A stretch of 64,000 nt of DNA from Peptoniphilus_A sp022767005 (GTDB lineage Bacteria > Bacillota > Clostridia > Tissierellales > Peptoniphilaceae): assembly GCF_050315115.1 (NCBI RefSeq), contig NZ_JBNPOJ010000005.1:1-64000 (forward strand), written 5' to 3'. Shown here piece after piece: positions 1 to 7,587 of the stretch. The notes beneath the pieces are model-generated. The model worked only from the letters and a program-made list of their open reading frames with translations, made no database searches and was not told where the DNA came from. The translations under genes and the position numbers were made by a program. Position 1 is the stretch's first letter, and the number at the start of each line of letters is the position of its first letter.

Positions 1-36
1 GTGTGGTTTATTTCTTTCAAATTTTGCTTTAGCCAT
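1..36 (-). CDS. tuf: Elongation factor Tu, first 12 codons (gene runs off the window)
   Basis: The reverse strand starts with ATG at 36-34 and reads MAKAKFERNKPH, the highly conserved N-terminus of EF-Tu, before the window ends. A strong AGGAGG Shine-Dalgarno lies at 48-43, seven bases before the start. EF-Tu is the GTPase that carries aminoacyl-tRNA to the ribosome. Only the start is visible, so domains cannot be checked, but this N-terminal string is very characteristic. Confidence 0.85.
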   Translation of the reverse strand, partial: MAKAKFERNKPH

Positions 37-119
37 GCTATTCCTCCTAGGATTTTTTAAATTAAGTTCATAATACATCAAATTCAAATTTTTTTCAACA
101 TTTAAGCCATTTTTAAGAC

Positions 120-1463
120 TTAAATAAGCTCTAATTTTTTTCTAACAAAGGTATTCATAAAATATATTACAAATAATACTGAAACAAATTCTGCTATTAC
201 ATATCCCCACCATATTTCATTGACTGTGAAAAATTTTATTGCAATATATGCCACAGGTAGAAGCACAACTATTTGTCTTAATATAGAATCAAATAGTGCT
301 AAAATTCCGTTGCCAAAGGCTTGGAAAACTGCCACTCCAACGATTGATATGCCAGCAAATATATAGGATAGTGCACATATTCTTAACATTGGTATTCCAA
401 TTTCAAGCATCTTTCCACTTGCTGAGAAAATAGAAAGTAATTCTCGTGGAAAAATTATTATAATTGACGATACAATTACCATCATTGCCATTACTGCTAT
501 AAAGGCGAGTTTTACTGATTTTAAAATTCTCTCTTTATTCTTTGCACCATAATTGTAGGCGACTATTGGCACCAATCCGTTATTCACACCAAAGACTGGC
601 ATAAATACAAAAGACTGAATTTTGAAATACGCTCCAAGTGCTGCAATTGCAGAAGTTGATATATTGGAAAGCATTTTATTTAATACATAAATTGTAAAGG
701 ACTGAATTGTAATTGTAATCATAGAAGGGACTCCAACTGCATATATCCTCTTTACTATACCTAAATCTAGTACAGGTTTTTTTATTGTAATTTCTTTGTT
801 AAATTTATGTTCAAAGAAACATCCACATAATGCGCCGATTATTTGTCCAATAACTGTCGCTATCGCTGCTCCCTTTACTCCCATGGCAGGCAATCCAAAA
901 TATCCAAATATAAAAATAGGATCAAGGATTATATTTAATATAGCTCCAGTAAGTTGTGTGAGCATTGTAAATATTGATCTTCCCGTGGACTGCAAGAGCC
1001 TTTCGAGAAAAATTTGCATAAAAACTCCCATGGACAGACCCATTACAATTTGAAGATAATCTACTCCATAATTTATTATATTCTCGTTTGTCGTCTGTGC
1101 TGACAAAAAAGGTCTTGGCAGAAACCTTGAAATTATTAAAAGTATTATTCCATAAATTATTGCAAGAGCTAAACCCGTCTCTGCAATTCTGTCTGATTTT
1201 TTAAAATTCTTTTCTCCCAAGTATCTGGATATTAAGGAATTCATACCTACGCCAGTGCCTACTGCAATTCCTATCATTATATTTTGGATTGGAAAGGCAA
1301 TAGATATGGCAGTGAATGCTTCTTCGTTGATCTTTCCAATGTAGTAAGAATCCACTAAGTTATACATGGATTGTATAAACATAGAAACTACAATAGGAAA
1401 GGATACTTGAAATAAAAGCTTTGGGATTGCCATTGTTCCCAACTTATTTTCTTTGTTTTGCAC
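120..1463 (-). CDS. MATE family multidrug/Na+ antiporter
   Basis: The 447-residue polytopic membrane protein has about 12 hydrophobic helices and the two-fold repeat typical of MATE exporters, which exchange cationic drugs or metabolites for Na+ or H+. The N-terminal repeat begins LLFQVSFPIVVSMFIQSMYN followed by the family-typical segment with VDSYYIGKI. Length is normal for the family (about 440-460). The start is GTG with an AAGGAGTGA Shine-Dalgarno. It stands alone, downstream of a gap, with a terminator-like hairpin of the next gene behind it. The substrate cannot be told from sequence. Confidence 0.9.
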   Translation of the reverse strand: MQNKENKLGTMAIPKLLFQVSFPIVVSMFIQSMYNLVDSYYIGKINEEAFTAISIAFPIQNIMIGIAVGTGVGMNSLISRYLGEKNFKKSDRIAETGLALAIIYGIILLIISRFLPRPFLSAQTTNENIINYGVDYLQIVMGLSMGVFMQIFLERLLQSTGRSIFTMLTQLTGAILNIILDPIFIFGYFGLPAMGVKGAAIATVIGQIIGALCGCFFEHKFNKEITIKKPVLDLGIVKRIYAVGVPSMITITIQSFTIYVLNKMLSNISTSAIAALGAYFKIQSFVFMPVFGVNNGLVPIVAYNYGAKNKERILKSVKLAFIAVMAMMVIVSSIIIIFPRELLSIFSASGKMLEIGIPMLRICALSYIFAGISIVGVAVFQAFGNGILALFDSILRQIVVLLPVAYIAIKFFTVNEIWWGYVIAEFVSVLFVIYFMNTFVRKKLELI

Positions 1464-1552
1464 TTAATCACTCCTTAATTTTTTTAACTTGTTTTTTACA
1501 AGCCTATCTATTATATATTAGATTTTAAAATTTTTAAAGTTTATGCAATTTA

Positions 1553-1589
1553 AAAAGAAGTTAGAAATTATAATTTCCCAACTTCTTAA
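1553..1589 (-). terminator. Rho-independent terminator after the 90-residue membrane protein
   Basis: Arms AAGAAGTT (1555-1562) and AACTTCTT (1580-1587) form a perfect 8-bp stem. On the minus strand the hairpin is followed by a short T-run. It sits just past the stop of the gene at 1598. Confidence 0.6.
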
Positions 1590-1597
1590 AACTAATT

Positions 1598-1870
1598 TTA
1601 GTCTTTTTCTTTTAAAAGTAATATTATTTTTATATTAATGTAAAAAAATAAGACTATACCAATAAGACTTATTATATTTTCAACAATTTGAAAAAAAGCT
1701 AAATACTTTATGCTTTGACTTATATCTCCTGTGATTTTCCATGCAATATGATTTATAAAATAAATTATAGAACCAAAACCTAATCCACTACTTCCAAATA
1801 GCATCATTACTATAGAACTAATTAAATATAAAAAATATTTTAATATTTTATAAATTTTTTGTAAACTCAT
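1598..1870 (-). CDS. Small hypothetical membrane protein
   Basis: This 90-residue protein has about two to three hydrophobic segments (roughly residues 12-38 and 62-85) and a charged tail ending KEKD. I do not recognise a family. The Shine-Dalgarno is weak (AAAGAAAGTAG upstream of ATG). It is a stand-alone gene with its own terminator. The hydrophobic layout and isolation are all that can be supported; coding status is likely but unproven. Confidence 0.5.
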   Translation of the reverse strand: MSLQKIYKILKYFLYLISSIVMMLFGSSGLGFGSIIYFINHIAWKITGDISQSIKYLAFFQIVENIISLIGIVLFFYINIKIILLLKEKD

Positions 1871-2013
1871 ATCATTATCTACTTTCTTTAATTTAACTCA
1901 TCATGAAACATTGTACTCTCAAAGTTATATTAAAATCATAATATCCTCTAGCAAAGCAACTACTTCCTGATAAAATTATAAAACAAACTACTTACAACAC
2001 TCCAACATTAAAA

Positions 2014-2745
2014 TTAGTTTTTCTTTATAATTATATCCTTTTTCACCTCTATTCTTTTGCTATCCATTAAACCTTTTATTATAAAAAATATGACATTATG
2101 ACTAAAAGAAAATCTATCTTCAATTAAAAATTTGTTAAGATATATGGATTTTCCAATTTTCAAATGTTTATAAACCAATTCACTTAATTTTAAATAGGAT
2201 ACCTCTAATATTTTATTATTGTAGTAAACTCTAATAGCTCCTGGCTTATCAAAATTACGCTCAAATTCATTGATGTATTTTTGCTTATCCATATAACTTA
2301 TTTTTTTTACTTTTTTTATAATTAGAGGAATAAACTCCTTCCTAATTTCTGAGTTTTTTTTAATCTCTATAATAGAATTTTTTGAAAATAACTTTTGGCT
2401 ACAATTAATTAAATAAATGTTTTTATCGCTGTTTTCCTTTAATTTGTGAAAAAAATATAGCATAACACAGTAATCATTTGAGTCTTCTGAATACCAAACT
2501 ACAATATTTTTAACTTTAGAACTATTTATTATTTTATTAACTTCTCTTAAATTTTTCTGTATTTCTACAAAATCATCATTAGAGTAACCTAAATATTTTT
2601 GCACTTTAAAATTTTCTAATTCATGAAGATTACCTATATCAAAAACCATTGGAATTGAGAGAACTTTTAATTTTTTATCGCTATCTTTTAATACTTCTTT
2701 TAGTGAGTTGCAAAAACAGATGTTAATAGCATTTTTTAATTTCAT
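2014..2745 (-). CDS. DUF1835-like domain protein
   Basis: I place the start at the ATG at 2745, which has AGGAG eight bases upstream, rather than at the far upstream codon at 2814. The 243-residue product resembles DUF1835/DUF3658 proteins: a central stretch around VVWYSEDSNDYCVMLYF matches the usual W-x-E/D-D-x-x-D-x-C-x-L-L pattern, and the C-terminal part (KHLKIGKSIYLNKF to IIKGLMDSKRIEV) matches the DUF3658-like end. No enzymatic role is established for the family, so the function is unknown. It is monocistronic. Confidence 0.6.
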   Translation of the reverse strand: MKLKNAINICFCNSLKEVLKDSDKKLKVLSIPMVFDIGNLHELENFKVQKYLGYSNDDFVEIQKNLREVNKIINSSKVKNIVVWYSEDSNDYCVMLYFFHKLKENSDKNIYLINCSQKLFSKNSIIEIKKNSEIRKEFIPLIIKKVKKISYMDKQKYINEFERNFDKPGAIRVYYNNKILEVSYLKLSELVYKHLKIGKSIYLNKFLIEDRFSFSHNVIFFIIKGLMDSKRIEVKKDIIIKKN

Positions 2746-2929
2746 AGTTATACTCCTAATTATGTATAATCTCTTATAGACGTAGCATCCTTTAATACTT
2801 ACTAAGTTTAACAAATTTTTTAAACAACTATATTATTATTATAAAATATTTTCTTTTTTCATCAATACGTTTTCCTTATTTATCATTTCTATAATATATG
2901 TGTTAAAATAAAACTATGAGGTGATTTTA

Positions 2930-3274
2930 ATGAAATTATTAATTACAAGTAATATTCCAGAAAAAATTTATGACGAACTAAATAAAAATTTCGAGATAAC
3001 TTATCACGACTCCAATGTGCCTTTAAAAAAGGAGGAAATTATTGAAAAGATAAAGGGTCAAGATGCACTACTATGCCCTCTTTCCGATAAAATTGATAAG
3101 GATGTAATTGACGCAGGGGACTGCCTTAAAATTATTGCAAACTACGGTGCTGGCTTTGACAACATAGACATATCTTACGCCAGAGAAAAGGGAATTGTTG
3201 TTAGCAATGCACCTGCCCCTGCATCTGCCATTCATACTAACAGGTTCTGTATCACTATATGCAAAAACACTTGA
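2930..3274 (+). pseudogene. Truncated duplicate of the D-2-hydroxyacid dehydrogenase gene
   Basis: From about 2899 to 3231 this repeats the promoter-proximal region, Shine-Dalgarno and first ~100 codons of the intact gene at 3725, offset 795 bases. The first ~240 bases differ at only three or four positions; the last ~70 are clearly diverged. The frame then enters unrelated sequence (HTNRFCITICKNT) and stops. The NAD-binding Rossmann motif and all catalytic residues are missing, so it cannot be an active dehydrogenase. It keeps a good GAGGTG ribosome site and may still be transcribed. Confidence 0.85.
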
Positions 3275-3327
3275 TGCGTTTAAAAATAACATAATTATAA
3301 CCAAAAAACAACAGTAAATTTCTTCAA
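3232..3327 (-). pseudogene. Remnant of a signal-peptide gene, frameshifted and cut by the duplication
   Basis: On the minus strand a TTG at 3327, behind an AGGTGA-type Shine-Dalgarno, opens a reading frame beginning M-K-K-F-T-V-V-F. After a run of six T (3308-3303) the frame must shift by one base to continue into a hydrophobic stretch ending LNASSVFA and then YSDTEPVSM, a convincing signal peptide with an A-x-A-like cleavage site. The frame then runs into the antisense of the dehydrogenase copy. It looks like the 5' end of a lost exported-protein gene. Confidence 0.45.
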
Positions 3328-3342
3328 CTTTTTCACCTAACC

Positions 3343-3501
3343 TTATTTATTTTTATGAATATCGTATAAACAATAACAAATCTGAACAAAAAATGCAAAA
3401 GTAAATAGCAAAAATATACTCCGACCTCTTTTAAAAAATGATATAACAGTAAAAATTAAAAATATAAAATTTAAAAATATTAGCGTTTTATTCTTCTTCA
3501 A
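3343..3501 (-). CDS. Small hypothetical membrane protein (52 residues)
   Basis: A TTG start at 3501 has a strong GGAAGGTGG Shine-Dalgarno five bases upstream; the longer frame from 3531 lacks one. The product, MKKNKTLIFLNFIFLIFTVI at the start, has two hydrophobic helices separated by a basic FKRGRS loop and ends with a charged DIHKNK tail. No family is recognised. It lies just upstream, on the same strand, of the signal-peptide remnant and may have been co-transcribed with that lost gene. Confidence 0.5.
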   Translation of the reverse strand: MKKNKTLIFLNFIFLIFTVISFFKRGRSIFLLFTFAFFVQICYCLYDIHKNK

Positions 3502-3587
3502 AATACCACCTTCCAAACCTAATACTATCACAACCCTGGTTCATCTCTAGATTTAATTTTTCTCAATTAAGAAAGTCACTAAATACT

Positions 3588-3630
3588 AATACTATATAAT
3601 CTTTATGTGACAACGTAATTGTATAGTATT
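3588..3630. repeat. Inverted repeat before the intact dehydrogenase gene
   Basis: AATACTATA (3588-3596) and TATAGTATT (3622-3630) form perfect 9-bp arms, and a T-run follows on the plus strand. It could end plus-strand transcripts from the broken copy or serve as an operator. It is absent from the corresponding region upstream of the truncated copy. Confidence 0.4.
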
Positions 3631-3724
3631 GAATTTTTTTGTCAATTCATTTTTTTTAATTGTTTTCCAGCCTACTTTATACAATAATCATTTAGTGTTA
3701 AAATAAAATTATGAGGTGATTTTA

Positions 3725-4678
3725 ATGAAATTATTAATTACAAGTAATATTCCAGAAAAAATTTATGACGAACTAAATAAAAATTTCGAGATAACTTATC
3801 ACGACTCCAATGTGCCTTTAAAAAAGGAAGAAATTATTGAGAAGATAAAGGGTCAAGATGCACTACTATGCCCTCTTTCCGATAAAATTGATAAGGATGT
3901 AATTGACGCAGGAGACTGCCTTAAAATTATTGCAAACTACGGTGCTGGCTTTGACAATATAGATATAAATTACGCTCGTGAAAAAAATATTGTGGTTACA
4001 AATGCACCGGCACCTGCGTCTGCCGTTTCCACTGCGGAACTTGCCTTTGGACTAATGCTTAGCGCTGCAAGAAAAATTGTGTCAGGCGACAAAGTTACAA
4101 GAAGAGGAGAGTTTTATGGTTGGAGACCAACTTTTTACCTTGGAAGTCAACTTAAAGGAAAAACTCTTGGCATAATTGGACTTGGAAATATTGGCAAAAA
4201 TCTCGCAAAAAGAGCAAAGGCTTTTGAGATGAATGTAATTTATTATTCACGCACTAGAAAAGAAGATTTTGAAAGTGAATACAAAATTGAATATAGATCA
4301 AATGATGATGTAATTAAGAATTCTGACTTTTTGAGTCTTCACACTGCCTATGTGCCTGAACTACATCATATGATTTCTAAAAATGAACTGGAAATGATGA
4401 AAAAAAGTGCTATATTAATAAATGCTTCAAGAGGTCCAGTTGTAGACGAGGATGCCCTTGCTGATGCCCTAATAGAAGGAAAAATAGCGGGAGCTGCTCT
4501 CGATGTATATGAAGAAGAACCTAAAGTAAATGAAAAACTAATAGACCTAGACAATGTAATCCTTGCTCCTCACCTTGGCAATGCTACTTTTGAAGCAAGA
4601 CTAGAAATGGGTGAAAATGCAAAGGATAATTTAATTGATTTTAAAAATGGAAAAACTCCAAAGAACAAAGTAAACTGA
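3725..4678 (+). CDS. D-isomer-specific 2-hydroxyacid dehydrogenase
   Basis: Start is the ATG at 3725 with GAGGTG seven bases upstream. The 317-residue enzyme has the full family plan: an N-terminal catalytic half, the Rossmann motif GLGNIG within KTLGIIGLGNIGKNLAKRA (about residues 142-160), the catalytic Arg in NASRGPVVDED, a Glu in YEEEP and the catalytic His in APHLGNAT. It reduces a 2-oxoacid to a D-2-hydroxyacid with NAD(P)H; the substrate is open (glyoxylate/hydroxypyruvate type by overall look). The next gene, formimidoylglutamase, follows after 8 bases, so the two are an operon. Because that partner makes glutamate, a role as 2-hydroxyglutarate dehydrogenase is possible but unproven. 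Confidence 0.85.
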   Translation: MKLLITSNIPEKIYDELNKNFEITYHDSNVPLKKEEIIEKIKGQDALLCPLSDKIDKDVIDAGDCLKIIANYGAGFDNIDINYAREKNIVVTNAPAPASAVSTAELAFGLMLSAARKIVSGDKVTRRGEFYGWRPTFYLGSQLKGKTLGIIGLGNIGKNLAKRAKAFEMNVIYYSRTRKEDFESEYKIEYRSNDDVIKNSDFLSLHTAYVPELHHMISKNELEMMKKSAILINASRGPVVDEDALADALIEGKIAGAALDVYEEEPKVNEKLIDLDNVILAPHLGNATFEARLEMGENAKDNLIDFKNGKTPKNKVN

Positions 4679-4686
4679 GGTGTAGA

Positions 4687-5718
4687 ATGATAAATTATTA
4701 CAGTCCCCAAGAAATGAAAATTTGGTCAGGTAGAATTGACGACGAAAATGATTATGAAAGCTTTAGATGGCATCAATGGGTTAAGCCCCTTGACTTAAAT
4801 GACGATAGCCTAACTCCCTTTGACGGCAAGCTTGGTTTTGGAATAATTGGTTTTGAATCAGACCAAGGTATTGAACTAAATAAGGGCAGATTTGGTGCTG
4901 CTGCAGGTCCTGCTGCAATAAGAAAGGAACTTGCAAAACTTCCTTGTCAGTTTTCTAAGGACCTTAAAATTTATGACTGCGGTAATGTTACAAGTAAAAA
5001 CACAACTCTTGAGGCAAGCCAAGATGAACTTGCAAAAGCTGTAAAAAAAGTTTTAGAATTAAATTTATTCCCACTTGTTTTAGGAGGCGGACACGAAACT
5101 GCCTTTGGTCATTACAAAGGAATTAGCACATATCTCGACGATAAAGAAGACAATAAACTGGGAATTTTAAATTTTGACGCTCACTTTGATCTAAGACCTT
5201 ATGAAAAGGGAACTGGAACAAGTGGAACAATGTTTAGACAAATCGCCGACTACACTCGTGAAAAGGGAACTGATTACGCATACTATGTTATTGGAATTCA
5301 AAAACATTCCAACACTCTTGCGCTTTTTAGAACCGCTGATGATTTAGGAGTAAAATATGTATTAGGAAAAGATTTAATCAATGGAAATTTCTTTGAGATA
5401 ATTCACAACCTTGACGAATACATCCACGAACAAGATCACCTATACATTACAATTTGTATGGACTGTTTCACATCTTCCTTTGCACCAGGAGTTTCTGCAC
5501 CACAACCACTTGGAGTTGACCCAGAAAAAGTAATACTTCTTCTAAAACATGTCTTTTCAACTGGAAAGCCAATTAGTTTTGACATATGTGAAGTTTCTCC
5601 AAGGTTTGACCACGACTCTGTAACTGCTAACTTAGCTTCAATTTTAGTCTACACAGTTGTATCAACTATGGCGCAACACATCTTGGGCAAGGAAAATAAA
5701 AAATACATCCCTCAATAA
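4687..5718 (+). CDS. hutG: Formimidoylglutamase / arginase-family ureohydrolase
   Basis: The 343-residue protein carries the binuclear-Mn ureohydrolase motifs: GGGHE in LVLGGGHETAFGHY, DAHFDLR in NFDAHFDLRPYEKGTGTSG, and the third motif ICMDCFTSSFAPGVSAPQPLG. The latter, together with the TGTSGTMFRQ segment, fits formimidoylglutamase (formimino-glutamate to glutamate plus formamide), the last step of histidine degradation, better than arginase. In the third motif the first metal-binding Asp of the usual D-x-D appears to be Cys. It is the second gene of a two-gene operon; no hutH/U/I is in the window. Substrate assignment is by motif only. Confidence 0.75.
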   Translation: MINYYSPQEMKIWSGRIDDENDYESFRWHQWVKPLDLNDDSLTPFDGKLGFGIIGFESDQGIELNKGRFGAAAGPAAIRKELAKLPCQFSKDLKIYDCGNVTSKNTTLEASQDELAKAVKKVLELNLFPLVLGGGHETAFGHYKGISTYLDDKEDNKLGILNFDAHFDLRPYEKGTGTSGTMFRQIADYTREKGTDYAYYVIGIQKHSNTLALFRTADDLGVKYVLGKDLINGNFFEIIHNLDEYIHEQDHLYITICMDCFTSSFAPGVSAPQPLGVDPEKVILLLKHVFSTGKPISFDICEVSPRFDHDSVTANLASILVYTVVSTMAQHILGKENKKYIPQ

Positions 5719-5749
5719 ATTTTAATACAAATATCTCTTATTTATTGAT

Positions 5750-5790
5750 TACCCTCTTTACTTAACAAAATAGTAAGGAGGGTATTTTTA
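5750..5790 (+). terminator. Terminator of the dehydrogenase-hutG operon
   Basis: TACCCTCTTTACT (5750-5762) pairs with AGTAAGGAGGGTA (5772-5784) in a 13-bp stem with one wobble, followed by TTTTTA. Confidence 0.8.
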
Positions 5791-5809
5791 TGGAAATACT
5801 TAAAAATAA

Positions 5810-5838
5810 TTGACAACAACTTGTGAAAGCGCTATGAT
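5810..5838 (+). promoter_or_regulatory. Sigma-A promoter of the lipoprotein gene
   Basis: A perfect -35 TTGACA (5810-5815) and -10 TATGAT (5833-5838) are separated by 17 bases, about 40 bases before the lipoprotein start at 5881, which has an AAAGGAG ribosome site. Confidence 0.75.
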
Positions 5839-5880
5839 TTAATCAAATAAACTAGTAAATTTTTATCAAAGGAGCATAAT

Positions 5881-6324
5881 ATGACTAAAAAAGTTCTCAT
5901 CTTGACTTTTATTTTAATTTTTACAATGGCTTGCTCAAAAGCTAATTTATATTCTTTAAAAACTGACTTAAGCCACGAGGAAAATGTCGAGAAATTAATC
6001 AATCAATTGGATTGGGAGAATAAGGATTCCTACAAAATAGAAATAAAAGATAAGACAATTACTATAATTTTTGACAATAATATAGATTATTTTAATGCCA
6101 ATCTAAAACCTTATTTTGTAAATGGAGTTTATTTATTGATCTTGACAAATGCTGATGATATCAATTTCGAAAATAAAAGAGGTTCATTTTTTGGTATCGA
6201 TAAAAAAATAGCAAATGTGTTTTTATCTGCTCAATGTAATAAAAGTTTAGATGATATTAAAAATAGCGAAGAAGAATTCCACAAATTAGAAAAATTTATG
6301 AAAAATTTAAAAGTCGATTCATAG
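5881..6324 (+). CDS. Small lipoprotein of unknown function
   Basis: The 147-residue product begins with a lipoprotein signal peptide (MTKKVLILTFILIFTMACSK); the lipobox TMAC places the lipidated Cys at residue 18, so it should be anchored to the outer face of the membrane. The mature part is charged, with an alternating pattern (SYKIEIKDKTITIIFDN) suggesting a small mixed alpha/beta domain, loosely like DUF4825 proteins. That resemblance is by eye only. It has its own strong promoter. Confidence 0.75.
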   Translation: MTKKVLILTFILIFTMACSKANLYSLKTDLSHEENVEKLINQLDWENKDSYKIEIKDKTITIIFDNNIDYFNANLKPYFVNGVYLLILTNADDINFENKRGSFFGIDKKIANVFLSAQCNKSLDDIKNSEEEFHKLEKFMKNLKVDS

Positions 6325-6430
6325 TTCTATGTTTTAGAATGTGAAAAATATTTTAATTTTTAGAAAATTGTTTTATATCTAAAAAATTTATTTGAGTTAT
6401 TATATTTAAAATTTTATTGGAGGTGGTAGT

Positions 6431-6730
6431 ATGAAAAAATTTTATTATTTTTTATTAGTGCTTTTAATTAGTTTGCCTTGCATAGCTTTCGCTCAAGATA
6501 AAAATGCAGAAAGTCCTAAAGTAAAGAAAATTGTTACTGTTGGTTATTCTTTAAAAGATCAATCAAAAATTTTTGGCGATAAATCTATTGAAGAAATTGA
6601 CAAAATATTAGATTCAAAATGCAGAGAGCTTCTTGAAAATGATTTTGATTCTACTTTATCCCGTAATTCCTATAATGATTACGATGGTCTAATAGTAACT
6701 GTTAGCTATCCACAATCTAATAATCGCTAA
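6431..6730 (+). CDS. Small secreted protein
   Basis: This 99-residue protein has a classical signal peptide (MKKFYYFLLVLLISLPCIAF) with likely cleavage after AFA at residue 21-22, and a short mature domain rich in Lys, Asp and Ser that contains one Cys (DSKCREL). The Shine-Dalgarno GGAGGTGG is strong. I do not recognise a family. It follows the lipoprotein on the same strand by about 100 bases and precedes a bidirectional terminator, so the two may form a small envelope unit. Confidence 0.65.
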   Translation: MKKFYYFLLVLLISLPCIAFAQDKNAESPKVKKIVTVGYSLKDQSKIFGDKSIEEIDKILDSKCRELLENDFDSTLSRNSYNDYDGLIVTVSYPQSNNR

Positions 6731-6760
6731 AGTATGCCTTAATTTTCACGATTAAATAAT

Positions 6761-6794
6761 AAACCTCTCTTTCTTGTGATTGAGAGGTTTTTTG
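6761..6794. terminator. Bidirectional terminator between convergent genes
   Basis: AAACCTCTC (6761-6769) pairs perfectly with GAGAGGTTT (6782-6790); T-runs flank it on the plus side, and A-rich sequence on the other side serves the convergent minus-strand ABC operon. Confidence 0.8.
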
Positions 6795-6807
6795 AGATAT
6801 TTATGCT

Positions 6808-7587
6808 TTATAAAGAGTTTCCAACTTCTATACTTATTTCGTAAAACTTATCTAGTATATCTTCTAATTTTAGATTTTTCTTAATCTCTCCCGATTTATC
6901 CATAATTTTATTTCCCTTGTGCATCATAATTAACCTATCTCCATACTTTAAGGAATATTTTAAATTATGAGTTACCATTAATGCCGTCAAATGTTTTTCT
7001 CTCACGATTTTATTTGTGATTTGCATGACTACATCTGCAGTCTTTGGATCAAGTGCTGCTGTATGCTCGTCTAAGATTAAAAACTCTATGGGCACAAGAG
7101 TCGCCATAAGTAGCGCAAGGGATTGCCTTTGACCTCCAGATAAAAGCCCAACCTTGTCATCTAACTTGTCCTCTAGTCCAAGTCCAATTTCACTTAGCAT
7201 TTCTCTATAAATTTCTTTTTTCTTCTTATTTATTCCACGAGTTAAATTCCATGATTTATTTTTATTTTCTGCCATTGACAAGTTTTCTAAAATTGTCATA
7301 TTAGGAGATGTGCCAACTTTTGGGTCTTGAAATACTCTTCCAATTTTTTTATATCTTTTGTGTTCAGGAATTTTTTTAAGATTTTCATCATCTATTAATA
7401 TTTCTCCACTATCTTCCCTTATGGAGCCGCAAATAATATTTAAGAGTGTGGACTTTCCTGAGCCATTGGAACCGACTATGGATACAAATTCTCCCTTTTC
7501 AACTTTTAAATTAAAATCTTGAAATAATTTATTCTCATTTATTGTTCCAATATTAAAAGTTTTGTCAATTGATTTAAGTTCAAGCAT
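6808..7587 (-). CDS. trpZ: ABC transporter ATP-binding protein, tryptophan-type importer
   Basis: The 259-residue ATPase has Walker A GSNGSGKST (about residues 39-47), the signature LLSGGQRQSLALLMA, Walker B FLILDEHTAALDP and the H-loop MVTHN. It overlaps the permease gene by 8 bases and is the last gene of a binding protein-permease-ATPase operon of the COG2984/COG4120/COG1101 type. Such systems behind Trp T-boxes are predicted tryptophan importers (TrpXYZ). Here the leader specifier reads UGG, which supports that substrate. The symbol follows that naming; no transport has been shown for this copy. Confidence 0.8.
   Translation of the reverse strand: MLELKSIDKTFNIGTINENKLFQDFNLKVEKGEFVSIVGSNGSGKSTLLNIICGSIREDSGEILIDDENLKKIPEHKRYKKIGRVFQDPKVGTSPNMTILENLSMAENKNKSWNLTRGINKKKKEIYREMLSEIGLGLEDKLDDKVGLLSGGQRQSLALLMATLVPIEFLILDEHTAALDPKTADVVMQITNKIVREKHLTALMVTHNLKYSLKYGDRLIMMHKGNKIMDKSGEIKKNLKLEDILDKFYEISIEVGNSL

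Noticed and set aside
796..1053. Plus-strand open frame inside the MATE gene
   Set aside because: Antisense shadow without ribosome site; many similar shadows elsewhere were left out for the same reason.
3071..3304. Minus-strand frame spanning the duplication junction as a whole gene
   Set aside because: Only its first part looks like a signal peptide; the rest is the antisense of the dehydrogenase fragment.
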